A DNA stretch of 64,000 nt from Acidovorax sp. sic0104 (lineage in GTDB: Bacteria; Pseudomonadota; Gammaproteobacteria; Burkholderiales; Burkholderiaceae_C): contig NZ_JAHUWH010000018.1 in NCBI RefSeq assembly GCF_019219095.1, forward strand, positions 46,916-110,915, read 5' to 3'. Numbering within the stretch: the stretch's first letter is position 1; each line of letters opens with the position of its first letter. Made by a program: the position numbers and the translations under genes. A model generated the notes under the pieces. It did not search any database. It saw nothing but the letters and a program-made list of their open reading frames with translations, and was not told the DNA's origin. Below, one piece after another: positions 17,245 to 25,435 of this stretch.

Positions 17245-18183
17245 ATGCAAAACGCACGCGATGTCCTGACCCCTGACGCATTGACCATGCTGCAGGTGAT
17301 TGCCGAGGCCGGCAGCTTCGCCGCAGCGGCGCGGCAGCTGGGCCTGGTGCCCAGCGCCCTGACCTACCGGGTGCGGCAGATCGAGGATGCGCTGGACGTG
17401 CTGCTGTTCGACCGCAGCGCACGCCAGGCCAGGCCCACCGAAGCGGGCGTGGAGCTTTTGCGCGAAGGCGCGCGGCTTTTGCAGGATATCGACGCCGTGG
17501 CCCACCGCGTGCGCCGCGTGGCCACCGGCTGGGAGCCGCAGCTCACCATCTCGGTGGACGGCATCATCTCGCCCCACACGATGCTGGAGCTGGTGGACGC
17601 CTTCTACGCCATGGCACCGCCCACCCGCCTGAAGCTGCGCGACGGCATCATGACCGGCACGCTGGAGGCGCTGACCTCGGGCCGCGCGGACCTGGCCATC
17701 GGCGTTTCGGTGGCCGGTGCGAACGTGGCAGGGCTGCAGCAGGGCACGCTGGGCGACGTGCTCTTCATCTACGTGGTGGCGCCACACCACCCGCTGGCCT
17801 CGGTGCCCGAGCCCATCACAGACGCCACCTTGCTGCAGCACCGCGCCGTGGCGGTGGCAGATTCGGCGACGCGCGGCGGCGCCACCATGGGGCTGCTGGG
17901 CGGACAGGACGTGCTCACCGTGGACACCATGCAGGCCAAGGTGCGCGTGCAGTTGCGCGGCCTGGGCGGCGGCTTTCTGCCCGAGCCCATGGTGCGCCCA
18001 TACCTGGAGGCGGGCCGCCTCGTGGCGCGTCGGGTGGCGCGCCCTGAGCGCAACGTGCGCGTGCACTACGCCTGGGGCGGCCCCGGCTTCACAGCTCCCG
18101 GGCGCGCGCTGCAATGGTGGCTGAGCCAGTTGCAAAGCCCTGCCACACGGCGCGCCCTGCTGGAAAACCACCATCACTTCTGA
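17245..18183 (+). CDS. LysR-family transcriptional regulator
   Basis: 312 residues from the ATG at 17245; a TTG at 17224 would start inside the operator dyad. The N-terminal winged helix-turn-helix is complete (LTMLQVIAEAGSFAAAARQL, PSALTYRVRQIEDALDVLLF, RSARQARPTEAGVELLREG), followed by a periplasmic-binding-protein-like effector domain (EPQLTISVDGIISPHTMLEL, RADLAIGVSV). It is divergent from the pirin/DoxX/WrbA/OsmC operon and is probably its regulator (inference from position). The effector is not known; electrophiles or quinones would fit the operon. Confidence 0.92.
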   Translation: MQNARDVLTPDALTMLQVIAEAGSFAAAARQLGLVPSALTYRVRQIEDALDVLLFDRSARQARPTEAGVELLREGARLLQDIDAVAHRVRRVATGWEPQLTISVDGIISPHTMLELVDAFYAMAPPTRLKLRDGIMTGTLEALTSGRADLAIGVSVAGANVAGLQQGTLGDVLFIYVVAPHHPLASVPEPITDATLLQHRAVAVADSATRGGATMGLLGGQDVLTVDTMQAKVRVQLRGLGGGFLPEPMVRPYLEAGRLVARRVARPERNVRVHYAWGGPGFTAPGRALQWWLSQLQSPATRRALLENHHHF

Positions 18184-18294
18184 TCCCGATCAGGCTCCGG
18201 GAGGGCAGCACCGCGTGTAGAGTGGTTCCTGTTGGTTTTGTCCTGTTGGTTTTGCATTGCATTTCACCTGTCGACCGTCACCGAAAGGCTTTCC

Positions 18295-19440
18295 ATGAGC
18301 AAACCTGATCCTCTCCCCGCCAAACGGCTCCGACGCACCAGCGCCCCTGCATCCGCCCCCCAGGCCTCTCCCGCCCCCGCCCCAACCACTTACTCCGGCA
18401 AGCCCCAGCGCCATTTCGCCATCATCGGCGCTGGCATGGCGGGCATTGCCTGCGCGCGCACGCTGGTACAGGCCGGGCACCGCGTGACGGTGTTCGAAAA
18501 ATCCTCCCGTGCCGGCGGCCGCACCGCCACCATTGAAAGCCCGTTTGGCAACTTCGATGCAGGCGCCCAATACTTCACGGTGCGCGACCCACGCTTTGCC
18601 CGTGCGATCGACACCGTCCCCGGCGTCTGCAAGCGATGGAGCGCCAACTCGGTGCAGGTGCTGGACGCCGCAGGCCGCGTGGCCGCTGTCGGACTGCCGC
18701 ACCGCGAGGCGCATTGGGTGGCCAGCCCAGGCATGCAATCGCTGGTGGCCGCCTGGGCCGAGCCACTGCGCCTGGCCGGCCAGTTGATCACCGACACCCG
18801 CGTCTCGCGCATCGAGCGCGACGCAGTCAATCGCTCGGGCTGGCAATTGCGCACCGAAGGCGCGGGCGGCTCGCAGCATGTCTTTGCCGGCTTCGATGCC
18901 GTGCTGCTGGCCCAGCCCGCCGTGCCTGCGCAAGCCCTGCTGGCCAGTTCGTCCGTGGACACGCCCCTGTCCGAATCCCTGTCCACCGTGGCCATCGCCC
19001 CCTGCTGGACACTGATGCTGGCCTACCCTCAGGCGGTGCGTCCCGACCTGACCACGCTCGGCCCCCAGTGGAACGCCGCACGCAGCACCCACCACCGCAT
19101 CGCCTGGCTGGCCCGCGAGTCGTCCAAGCCCGGCCGCAACGTGGTCGAGCGCTGGACGGTGCAGGCCAGCCCCGCCTGGTCCGCCGAACACCTGGAAGAC
19201 GACGAGGCGCGTGTGCAGGCCAAGTTGCTCAAGGCCTTCTCCGAGGTCACCGGCATCCGGGCCCAGCCCGCGCACACCGACACGCGCCGCTGGCGCTATG
19301 CGCAGACCACGCACCCGCTGGGCAAGAGCCACCTGTGGGACGCCGGCATGGGCCTGGGGGCCTGCGGCGACTGGTGCCTTGGGCACCGGGTGGAAGACGC
19401 CTTTGTGTCGGGCCTGGAACTGGCGCTCGCCGTGGCATGA
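18295..19440 (+). CDS. FAD-dependent amine-oxidase/renalase-like oxidoreductase
   Basis: 381 residues from the ATG at 18295. A 38-residue Pro/Ala-rich N-terminus, unusual for the family, precedes the FAD Rossmann motif [20 protein letters not shown], then [20 protein letters not shown] and [19 protein letters not shown], and near the C-terminus [20 protein letters not shown], which binds the flavin again. This is the renalase-like branch of the monoamine oxidase family; the substrate is unknown. Its stop overlaps the gluQ start (ATGA at 19437-19440), so the genes are translationally coupled. Confidence 0.85.
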   Translation: MSKPDPLPAKRLRRTSAPASAPQASPAPAPTTYSGKPQRHFAIIGAGMAGIACARTLVQAGHRVTVFEKSSRAGGRTATIESPFGNFDAGAQYFTVRDPRFARAIDTVPGVCKRWSANSVQVLDAAGRVAAVGLPHREAHWVASPGMQSLVAAWAEPLRLAGQLITDTRVSRIERDAVNRSGWQLRTEGAGGSQHVFAGFDAVLLAQPAVPAQALLASSSVDTPLSESLSTVAIAPCWTLMLAYPQAVRPDLTTLGPQWNAARSTHHRIAWLARESSKPGRNVVERWTVQASPAWSAEHLEDDEARVQAKLLKAFSEVTGIRAQPAHTDTRRWRYAQTTHPLGKSHLWDAGMGLGACGDWCLGHRVEDAFVSGLELALAVA

Positions 19441-20438
19441 CAGGAGGTGCGCCCGCGGAGCGCCACGTCATCGACTACATCGGCCGCTTTGCGCCTTCGC
19501 CCACGGGCCCGCTGCATGCGGGGTCCCTCGTGGCCGCGCTGGCAAGCTGGCTGGACGCACGCGCACACCACGGCCGGTGGCTGGTGCGCGTGGAAGACGT
19601 GGACACGCCGCGCTGCATCCCCGGCGCCGACGCCTTCATCCTGCAGCAGTTGGCCACCTGCGGGCTGGTGCCCGACGCACCGCCCCTGTGGCAATCAACG
19701 CGCGGCGCCGCCTACCAGCAGGCGCTTGACCAGCTCATCGAGCAAGGTGACGCCTACCCCTGCGCCTGCTCGCGCAAGGACATCGAGGAGGCCCAGGCGG
19801 CCCTGGGCCATGCACGCGAGCGGCATGCCGCACTGCCCTACCCCGGCACCTGCCGGCACGGCCTGCAGGGGCGGGCGGCGCGCTCGTGGCGCTTCAAGGT
19901 GCATGAATTCAAGCCAAAACAGCCCCTGACGCTGGATGGAAAAGCGCAAGCAGCTACAAATTCAGTAGCAAATTATTCAACGACCAACGGCATGGTGCGC
20001 TGGCACGACCGCCGCCTTGGTCCGCAGCAGCAGGACACGGCAGCTGAGGTGGGCGACTTCGTGCTGCGCCGTGCCGACGGCCTGTGGGCCTACCAGCTGG
20101 CCGTGGTGGTCGACGATGCCGCGCAGGGCATCACCGACGTGGTGCGGGGCGAGGACCTGGCCGACAACACGCCGCGCCAGATCCTGCTGCAACAGGCGCT
20201 GGGCGTGCCCGTGCCCCGCTACCTGCACACGCCGCTGGTGTGCGGCGACAACGGCGAAAAACTCTCCAAGCAGAACGGCGCGCAGGCACTGGACCTGTCC
20301 AGCCCTCTGCGGGCGCTCGGAGACGCGGCGAAGTCGCTCGGACTTCCCGTGCCGGCCGATGCAAACACTGGTTGCATTTCGGACGCTTTGCATACATGGG
20401 TTTCAGCGTGGCGACGAAACTACAATGGCGCACCGTGA
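19437..20438 (+). CDS. gluQ: Glutamyl-Q tRNA(Asp) synthetase with repeat inserted in frame
   Basis: 333 residues from the ATG overlapping the previous stop. GluQRS activates glutamate and attaches it to the queuosine of tRNA(Asp). Seen are the HIGH-type motif [14 protein letters not shown] (about 18-31), [14 protein letters not shown], the zinc-site cysteines CACSRKD (109-115) with CR at 139-140, the [11 protein letters not shown] helix, and the KMSK-like KLSKQNG. Residues about 160-180 ([20 protein letters not shown]) are unlike the family and correspond exactly to a palindromic repeat at 19914-19972. They fall before RWHDRRLG, in a region I expect to be a surface loop, so the enzyme may still work. 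The stop overlaps trmB. Confidence 0.88.
   Translation: MTGGAPAERHVIDYIGRFAPSPTGPLHAGSLVAALASWLDARAHHGRWLVRVEDVDTPRCIPGADAFILQQLATCGLVPDAPPLWQSTRGAAYQQALDQLIEQGDAYPCACSRKDIEEAQAALGHARERHAALPYPGTCRHGLQGRAARSWRFKVHEFKPKQPLTLDGKAQAATNSVANYSTTNGMVRWHDRRLGPQQQDTAAEVGDFVLRRADGLWAYQLAVVVDDAAQGITDVVRGEDLADNTPRQILLQQALGVPVPRYLHTPLVCGDNGEKLSKQNGAQALDLSSPLRALGDAAKSLGLPVPADANTGCISDALHTWVSAWRRNYNGAP
19914..19972. repeat. Two-stem palindromic repeat, copy 4, inside gluQ
   Basis: Reverse orientation relative to copies 1-3 and 5. It reads from an A-rich AGCCCC, through a GCGC-containing decayed stem, to GCTAC (19953-19957) pairing with GTAGC (19965-19969). It keeps the gluQ frame open and encodes about 20 residues. 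Confidence 0.65.
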
Positions 20439-21199
20439 TTGAACAGAACAACGCCTTAGCCCCCGCCGACGCTGCCGCTGCTGCTGCCGTCGCCCCCGCC
20501 ACGACCGGCACGGTCCCTGCCGGGGTGACGCACCCCAAGACCATCAAGAGCTTCGTGCGCCGCGCAGGACGCACGACCACCGGCCAGGCCAAGGCCTTCG
20601 AAGATTTCGGCCCCCGCTTCGTGCTGCCCTACACCCCCGCCCCCCTGGACGCCCCGGCCGCCTTCGGCCGCAGCGCGCCCCTGGTGCTGGAGATCGGTTT
20701 CGGCATGGGCGAGGCCACCGCCCACATCGCCCGCGTGCGGCCCGATGACAACTTCCTGTGCTGCGAGGTGCATGAACCCGGCGTGGGCGCGCTGCTCAAG
20801 CGCATCGGCGAGCAGGAACTGACCAACATCCGGATCCTTCAGCACGACGCCGTGGAAGTCATCGACCACATGCTGCCCGAGGGCAGCCTGGACGGCGTGC
20901 ACATCTTCTTTCCCGACCCCTGGCACAAGACCAAGCACAACAAGCGGCGCCTGATCCAGCCGCCGCTGGTGGCCAAGCTGGCCGCGCGCCTGAAGCCCGG
21001 CGGCTACCTGCATTGCGCCACCGACTGGCAGCCGTATGCAGAGCAGATGCTGCAGGTCCTGAGCGCCGAGCCCCGGCTACAGAACACCGCGCAGGGCTAC
21101 GCTCCACAGCCAGACTATCGACCCCTCACCAAATTCGAGAACCGCGGATTGCGGCTGGGACACGGTGTATGGGATGTTGTGTTCACAAGACGCCATTGA
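20435..21199 (+). CDS. trmB: tRNA (guanine-N7)-methyltransferase TrmB
   Basis: 254 residues from a GTG overlapping the gluQ stop (GTGA). TrmB makes m7G46 in the variable loop of tRNAs with SAM. Seen are a 20-residue Ala-rich N-terminus, [20 protein letters not shown], the SAM motif [35 protein letters not shown], the hallmark [20 protein letters not shown] with the catalytic Asp, and the tRNA-binding [19 protein letters not shown] near the end. It is the third gene in an overlapping run. Confidence 0.95.
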   Translation: MIEQNNALAPADAAAAAAVAPATTGTVPAGVTHPKTIKSFVRRAGRTTTGQAKAFEDFGPRFVLPYTPAPLDAPAAFGRSAPLVLEIGFGMGEATAHIARVRPDDNFLCCEVHEPGVGALLKRIGEQELTNIRILQHDAVEVIDHMLPEGSLDGVHIFFPDPWHKTKHNKRRLIQPPLVAKLAARLKPGGYLHCATDWQPYAEQMLQVLSAEPRLQNTAQGYAPQPDYRPLTKFENRGLRLGHGVWDVVFTRRH

Positions 21200-21233
21200 C
21201 AACGTGTCCTCGCTGGCCCAACGTACATCCCCG

Positions 21234-22283
21234 ATGAAACCCATTCTCCAGAACCTGGTTGAGATGACCGGCCACCGCGACCACCTGCGGTTGGAAGTGT
21301 CGGTGTTGTCCACGTTGCAAAAGCTCAGCAGCATCGTCGAGGTCCGGGCCCTGGAGCTGTTCACGCATGCAGGCGTGCCGCACGTGCGGCCCCGCACCTG
21401 GGTGGACAACGGAAACCTCGTGTCCACAGACTCCGAAGCTGCCGCCGACCCGCGGCGCGAACCGCTGGATCAGTACCCTGCTTTGCGCGAATGCGTGGCC
21501 GCGCATGGCGACAGCGCGCTTTCATCGCCCCGCAGGGGCCGCCATGTGCTCTGGCTGCCGGTATGGATGCAGGACAAGGTCAGCACCTGCCTGGAAATCA
21601 CCCAATCGCGGCCGTTTTCGGCCCACAAGCTCGACGTTCTCAAGGGCGTTTTCCAGGTCTACCAGAACTACCAGAGCCTTCTGGATTACAGCGAGCGCGA
21701 CGCGCTCACCGGCCTGTTCAACCGCAAGACCTTCGACGAGCAGTTCTCCCGCCACGCGAGCGCGCTGGCCAGCAGCAATACGGCGGCCATCAGCGAGTCC
21801 TTTGCCCCCGAAGACGGCCCGCTGCCCAGCGAGCCCGTCCAGCAGTGGCTGGCCGTGGTGGACATCGACCACTTCAAGCAGGTCAACGACCGCTTCGGAC
21901 ACCTGTACGGCGACGAGGTGCTGATCCTGATCGCCAACATCCTGCGCAGCTCGTTCCGCAGCCATGACCGCATCTTCCGCTTCGGCGGAGAGGAATTCGT
22001 GGTGCTGCTGCGCTCCACCACGCTCAGCACGGCGCATCGCGTTTTCAACCGCTTTCGCATGGCGGTGCAGGAATACAACTTCCCCCAGGTCGGCGCGGTC
22101 ACCGTGAGCCTGGGCTTCGTGAGCACCGCCCAGGGCTCGCCGGTGGAGATCCTTGGCCAGGCTGATCAAGCGCTTTACTACGCCAAGGAACACGGCCGCA
22201 ACCAGGTCTGCTTCTACGACGACCTGGTGTCCAGCGGCCATCTCGCGGCCAAAGTCGCCAACGACGACGTCGAATTGTTCTGA
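21234..22283 (+). CDS. GGDEF diguanylate cyclase with GAF-like N-terminus
   Basis: 349 residues from the ATG at 21234, 34 bases after trmB. Residues 1-150 have an alpha/beta pattern like a GAF sensor (VLSTLQKLSSIVEVRALELF, VLWLPVWMQDKVSTCLEITQ); no cofactor-binding residue can be assigned. The GGDEF domain begins at ERDALTGLFNRKTFDE, carries an insert of about 35 residues (SNTAAISESFAPEDGPLPSE) before WLAVVDIDHFKQVNDRFGHL, and has the active site FGGEEF (about 250-255) with an I-site RSHD (242-245). It should make cyclic di-GMP and be feedback-inhibited. It is convergent with an HD-GYP gene, separated by 55 bases. Confidence 0.88.
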   Translation: MKPILQNLVEMTGHRDHLRLEVSVLSTLQKLSSIVEVRALELFTHAGVPHVRPRTWVDNGNLVSTDSEAAADPRREPLDQYPALRECVAAHGDSALSSPRRGRHVLWLPVWMQDKVSTCLEITQSRPFSAHKLDVLKGVFQVYQNYQSLLDYSERDALTGLFNRKTFDEQFSRHASALASSNTAAISESFAPEDGPLPSEPVQQWLAVVDIDHFKQVNDRFGHLYGDEVLILIANILRSSFRSHDRIFRFGGEEFVVLLRSTTLSTAHRVFNRFRMAVQEYNFPQVGAVTVSLGFVSTAQGSPVEILGQADQALYYAKEHGRNQVCFYDDLVSSGHLAAKVANDDVELF

Positions 22284-22338
22284 GCGTGGTTCCACCGGCC
22301 TGCGGCTGATACGCGGCGCTGGCCTGTGCTGCAGGCGC

Positions 22339-25317
22339 TCAGCCCACCTTCGCCAGGATCGCCTCCACGTCCACCACATCGCGCTGCGCCTCGGGCAGGA
22401 AGCGCTCCGCGTACTCGCGCCACACGCCGCTTTCCAGGAAGAACCTGAACACCTGCGGGTCGATGTGCCGCTCGCGCACCATCTGCGCCATGATCCCCAG
22501 GGACTCCGACAGGGTCTTCGGTGGCTTGTAGGGCCGGTCAGCGGCGGTCAATGCCTCGAAGATGTCTGCCAGCGTCATCACGCGGTCCGCCAGTGTCAGC
22601 TCCTCTTGCTTCAGACGCCGTGGATAGCCGGTGCCGTCGAGTTTTTCATGGTGAGACCCCGCAATCGACGGCACGCGCGCCAGGTGCGGAGGAAACGGCA
22701 AGCCGCTGAGCATCACGATGGTCTGCACGATGTGGTCGTTGATCCTGAAACGGTCCTCCGCCGTGAGCGTGCCGCGCCGTATCGACAGGTTGTGCAGCTC
22801 GCCCAGGTGCGCCTGCTGCTGCGGCAGCACCATGTCGAAGCCCCAGCGGTTGGCCGGGTTGCCCGCCTCCACCGGCGGGCGCCGCTCGCCCCAGGGCACG
22901 ATGTGCTCTGGCCGGTCCGCCAGCAAAGGCTCGTTGGCGGGCAGCGGCCGCACCGGCACTTGGGCCAGGCGCGCCGCCTCGGCCGTGGACAGGCCCAGCC
23001 GATCGTCGAAGTGGCGCTGCCACACCTGCCGCGCGATGCCCGCCAGCCGCTGCACGTCGGCATCGCCCATGAACTCGCCGCCCACATTGCAGCGTGCCAC
23101 GAAGGCGAAGTCATCCTGCAGCCGATCGCGCCGCTGCAGGAGCTCGCGCTGCAGCCGCACCGGGTCCACCCCCGCCACGTGCTGCTTCCAGTAATCCAGC
23201 TCCGCGTCGCGCCATAGCACCTCAAAGCGCATGCGCACCTCGTGGATGCGGTTGTGCAGCGTCTCCAGCTTGGTGGCCTTGTCGATGATGTGCTCGGGGC
23301 TCGTGACCTTGCCGCAGTCGTGCAGCCAGGCACCCAGGCGGAACTCGTACCGCTCGTCATCGGTCATGCCCACGTGGGCGAACGGCCCCTGCTGCGCATC
23401 GCACATGCGCTGCATCAGCGATTCGGCCAGTTGCGGCACCCGCTCGCAGTGCCCGCCCGTATAGGGGCTCTTGGCATCGATGGCGTCCGCCAGCAGGCGG
23501 ATCACGGCGTCGAACAGCTTCTTTTGCCCCTCGATCAGGTTGCGCGTCTCGATCGCCACTGACAAGGTGCCCGAGAGCTTCTCGACGAACGCCCGGAAAT
23601 GCACGTCCTCGTGCCGCCCTGGGGTCAGAACAAAGCGCAGTACCAGCAGGCCCAGCGGCTGGCCGTCGCGCGTGCGCAGCTGCACCCGCAGCACACGGTG
23701 GGGCTCTGCTGCGTCGTCATCTTCGTGCTCATCGCCGGGCTGCGCCACGCCATGGTTGATGAAATGCACCATCGGCAGGTGCTCGGGATAGCGCGACTGG
23801 TGCTCCTCGTCCTCGCAGTAGCGGGCAGCGCGCAGCAGCCCGGCGCGCTGGGGTTCCACCAGGTACACCGCTCCTGCGGTGCAACTGGTGGCGCGCACCA
23901 GCTCGAACAGCACGCTGGACAGCATCAGGTCCAGACGGGACTCTGCGCTGATGTGGTGCGTGATGTGAAGGAACTCCTGAATGGTCTCGGACATGCGGTC
24001 CATCACCTGACCGAGCTCGCGCACCTCGCGCACCGGCGAGCTTCGCAATGTGGCCCTCCGGAAGTCGAACCGTGCCAGCGCCTGCGCCTGCACAGCCAAG
24101 CCCGACAGGCTGCGCCCTACCCTGCGCCCGGCCAGCCACCCCAGCGGCAGCATCAGGGCGATCAGCCCCAGTGACAGCCAGACCTGGCGGCGCAGGTTGT
24201 CATTCACGCCTGACAGCAATTCACGGGTGGGAATCGCCATCAGGATGTGCAGGCCCTGCCAGCGCGCAGACGTGAGCGGCAACACCTTGGCCAGCCACTC
24301 CTCGCCGCCGGCCATGAAGCGGTGCGAAGGCCCTTCCTTCAGACCCCGCGACTGGATGGCCTGCAGGCTCGGCACACCAAGGGCATCCAGCGTGCGCAAC
24401 TGCAGGCTGCGCGCGCCGCCCCCGTCGGTGTCCTGCTCGCCGCGCACCAGCACACGGGACATGTCGGGATAAGCCAGTACGCGGAAATCCGGGTCCACCA
24501 CGGCAATCTCGGTGCGCGGCATCAGCCGCAGGCTGCCTATCTCGGCGCCCAGGTCGGTCAACGCCACATCCAGGCCGATCACGGCGCGGCCGTCCTCGCT
24601 GGGCTGGCTCAGTGTCACGCCTACCTCCTGCGTGGTGAAGAACACATACGGCGCCGTGAGCACCTGCGCGTTCTGCAGCGCTGCCTCGGCGTACCAGGGC
24701 CGGCTGCGCGGGTCGTAGCGGTACTCGGGGCGCACGGCCGTGTCGATGACCCGCAACTGCGCATCGTAGTAGCTCCAGCGGCCCACCATGCCTGCCGCGC
24801 CGCGTTCGCGCGCCATGGACTGCAGCAGATAGGCCGCATCGGGCGGCGCCTGCAGCCGAGCGTGCAGCGCTGCGTTGCGGATGGGGCGCAGCAGCAGAAA
24901 CTGCCCGTCCGGGTAGCCGATGAACACGGCGGACAGCAGCTTGTTCTGCTCCAGAAGACGGGCCAGCACCGGCAGGCGCCGCAGGCGCGCAGGCAGGTTG
25001 GTGGCCGATGCCAGAGGATCGAAGGCCAGCAGTCGGATGGTGGCGTCCGCCGGGTCCACGATCCGGTGCACCCTTTCGCTGATCAACTGGCTGATGTGCT
25101 GAGCGCTGTCATCCGAGGCATCGATCATGGCCTGGCGAGCGCTGGTGCCCACCTGGTAGACCAGCAGCGCCGTGAGCAGCAGCATCGCCAGCACCACCAC
25201 AGAGGCGATGAGCACCTCGAAAGGGATGGTGACGCGGCGCCACCAGGCCAGCCCGTCTCCCGTCAGGGCCGCGCGCGGCATCGTCCCATCGCGCGGTGGG
25301 GGGCGCATTGTGTCCAT
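22339..25317 (-). CDS. Cache-GAF-HD-GYP membrane phosphodiesterase with internal insertion
   Basis: 992 residues from the ATG at 25317. Order: a transmembrane helix (about 31-55, EVLIASVVVLAMLLLTALLV), a large periplasmic Cache-type sensor (about 60-370, with YDPRSRPWYAEAALQNAQVL), a second helix (about 374-396), a HAMP-like linker, a GAF-like domain (about 455-590, SAESRLDLMLSSVLFELVRA), and an HD-GYP domain. The HD pair lies in LHDCGKVTSPEHI (about 660) and the GYP loop in HHEKLDGTGYPRR (about 887). About 225 residues separate them instead of roughly 60-70, so a large insertion sits within the catalytic domain. It probably hydrolyses cyclic di-GMP in response to a small extracellular ligand. 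Confidence 0.88.
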   Translation of the reverse strand: MDTMRPPPRDGTMPRAALTGDGLAWWRRVTIPFEVLIASVVVLAMLLLTALLVYQVGTSARQAMIDASDDSAQHISQLISERVHRIVDPADATIRLLAFDPLASATNLPARLRRLPVLARLLEQNKLLSAVFIGYPDGQFLLLRPIRNAALHARLQAPPDAAYLLQSMARERGAAGMVGRWSYYDAQLRVIDTAVRPEYRYDPRSRPWYAEAALQNAQVLTAPYVFFTTQEVGVTLSQPSEDGRAVIGLDVALTDLGAEIGSLRLMPRTEIAVVDPDFRVLAYPDMSRVLVRGEQDTDGGGARSLQLRTLDALGVPSLQAIQSRGLKEGPSHRFMAGGEEWLAKVLPLTSARWQGLHILMAIPTRELLSGVNDNLRRQVWLSLGLIALMLPLGWLAGRRVGRSLSGLAVQAQALARFDFRRATLRSSPVREVRELGQVMDRMSETIQEFLHITHHISAESRLDLMLSSVLFELVRATSCTAGAVYLVEPQRAGLLRAARYCEDEEHQSRYPEHLPMVHFINHGVAQPGDEHEDDDAAEPHRVLRVQLRTRDGQPLGLLVLRFVLTPGRHEDVHFRAFVEKLSGTLSVAIETRNLIEGQKKLFDAVIRLLADAIDAKSPYTGGHCERVPQLAESLMQRMCDAQQGPFAHVGMTDDERYEFRLGAWLHDCGKVTSPEHIIDKATKLETLHNRIHEVRMRFEVLWRDAELDYWKQHVAGVDPVRLQRELLQRRDRLQDDFAFVARCNVGGEFMGDADVQRLAGIARQVWQRHFDDRLGLSTAEAARLAQVPVRPLPANEPLLADRPEHIVPWGERRPPVEAGNPANRWGFDMVLPQQQAHLGELHNLSIRRGTLTAEDRFRINDHIVQTIVMLSGLPFPPHLARVPSIAGSHHEKLDGTGYPRRLKQEELTLADRVMTLADIFEALTAADRPYKPPKTLSESLGIMAQMVRERHIDPQVFRFFLESGVWREYAERFLPEAQRDVVDVEAILAKVG

Positions 25318-25400
25318 GCGCCGCAATGTAGGACGAAAGACGGCGCTACGTCACCCACTTTTTGGCAGCGCAGCGGCGCTGCTTGGGGGAGAAAGCTGAA

Positions 25401-25421
25401 GGTGGCCGCAGGAAGGCCACC
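25401..25421 (-). terminator. Possible alaS terminator hairpin
   Basis: GGTGGCC (25401-25407) pairs perfectly with GGCCACC (25415-25421), 14 bases beyond the alaS stop. On the minus strand it is followed by a moderately U-rich CUUCAGCUUUCU rather than a clean U run. A second stem (GCAGCGC/GCGCTGC, 25365-25382) follows. Confidence 0.4.
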
Positions 25422-25435
25422 CTCACCCGCCAACC

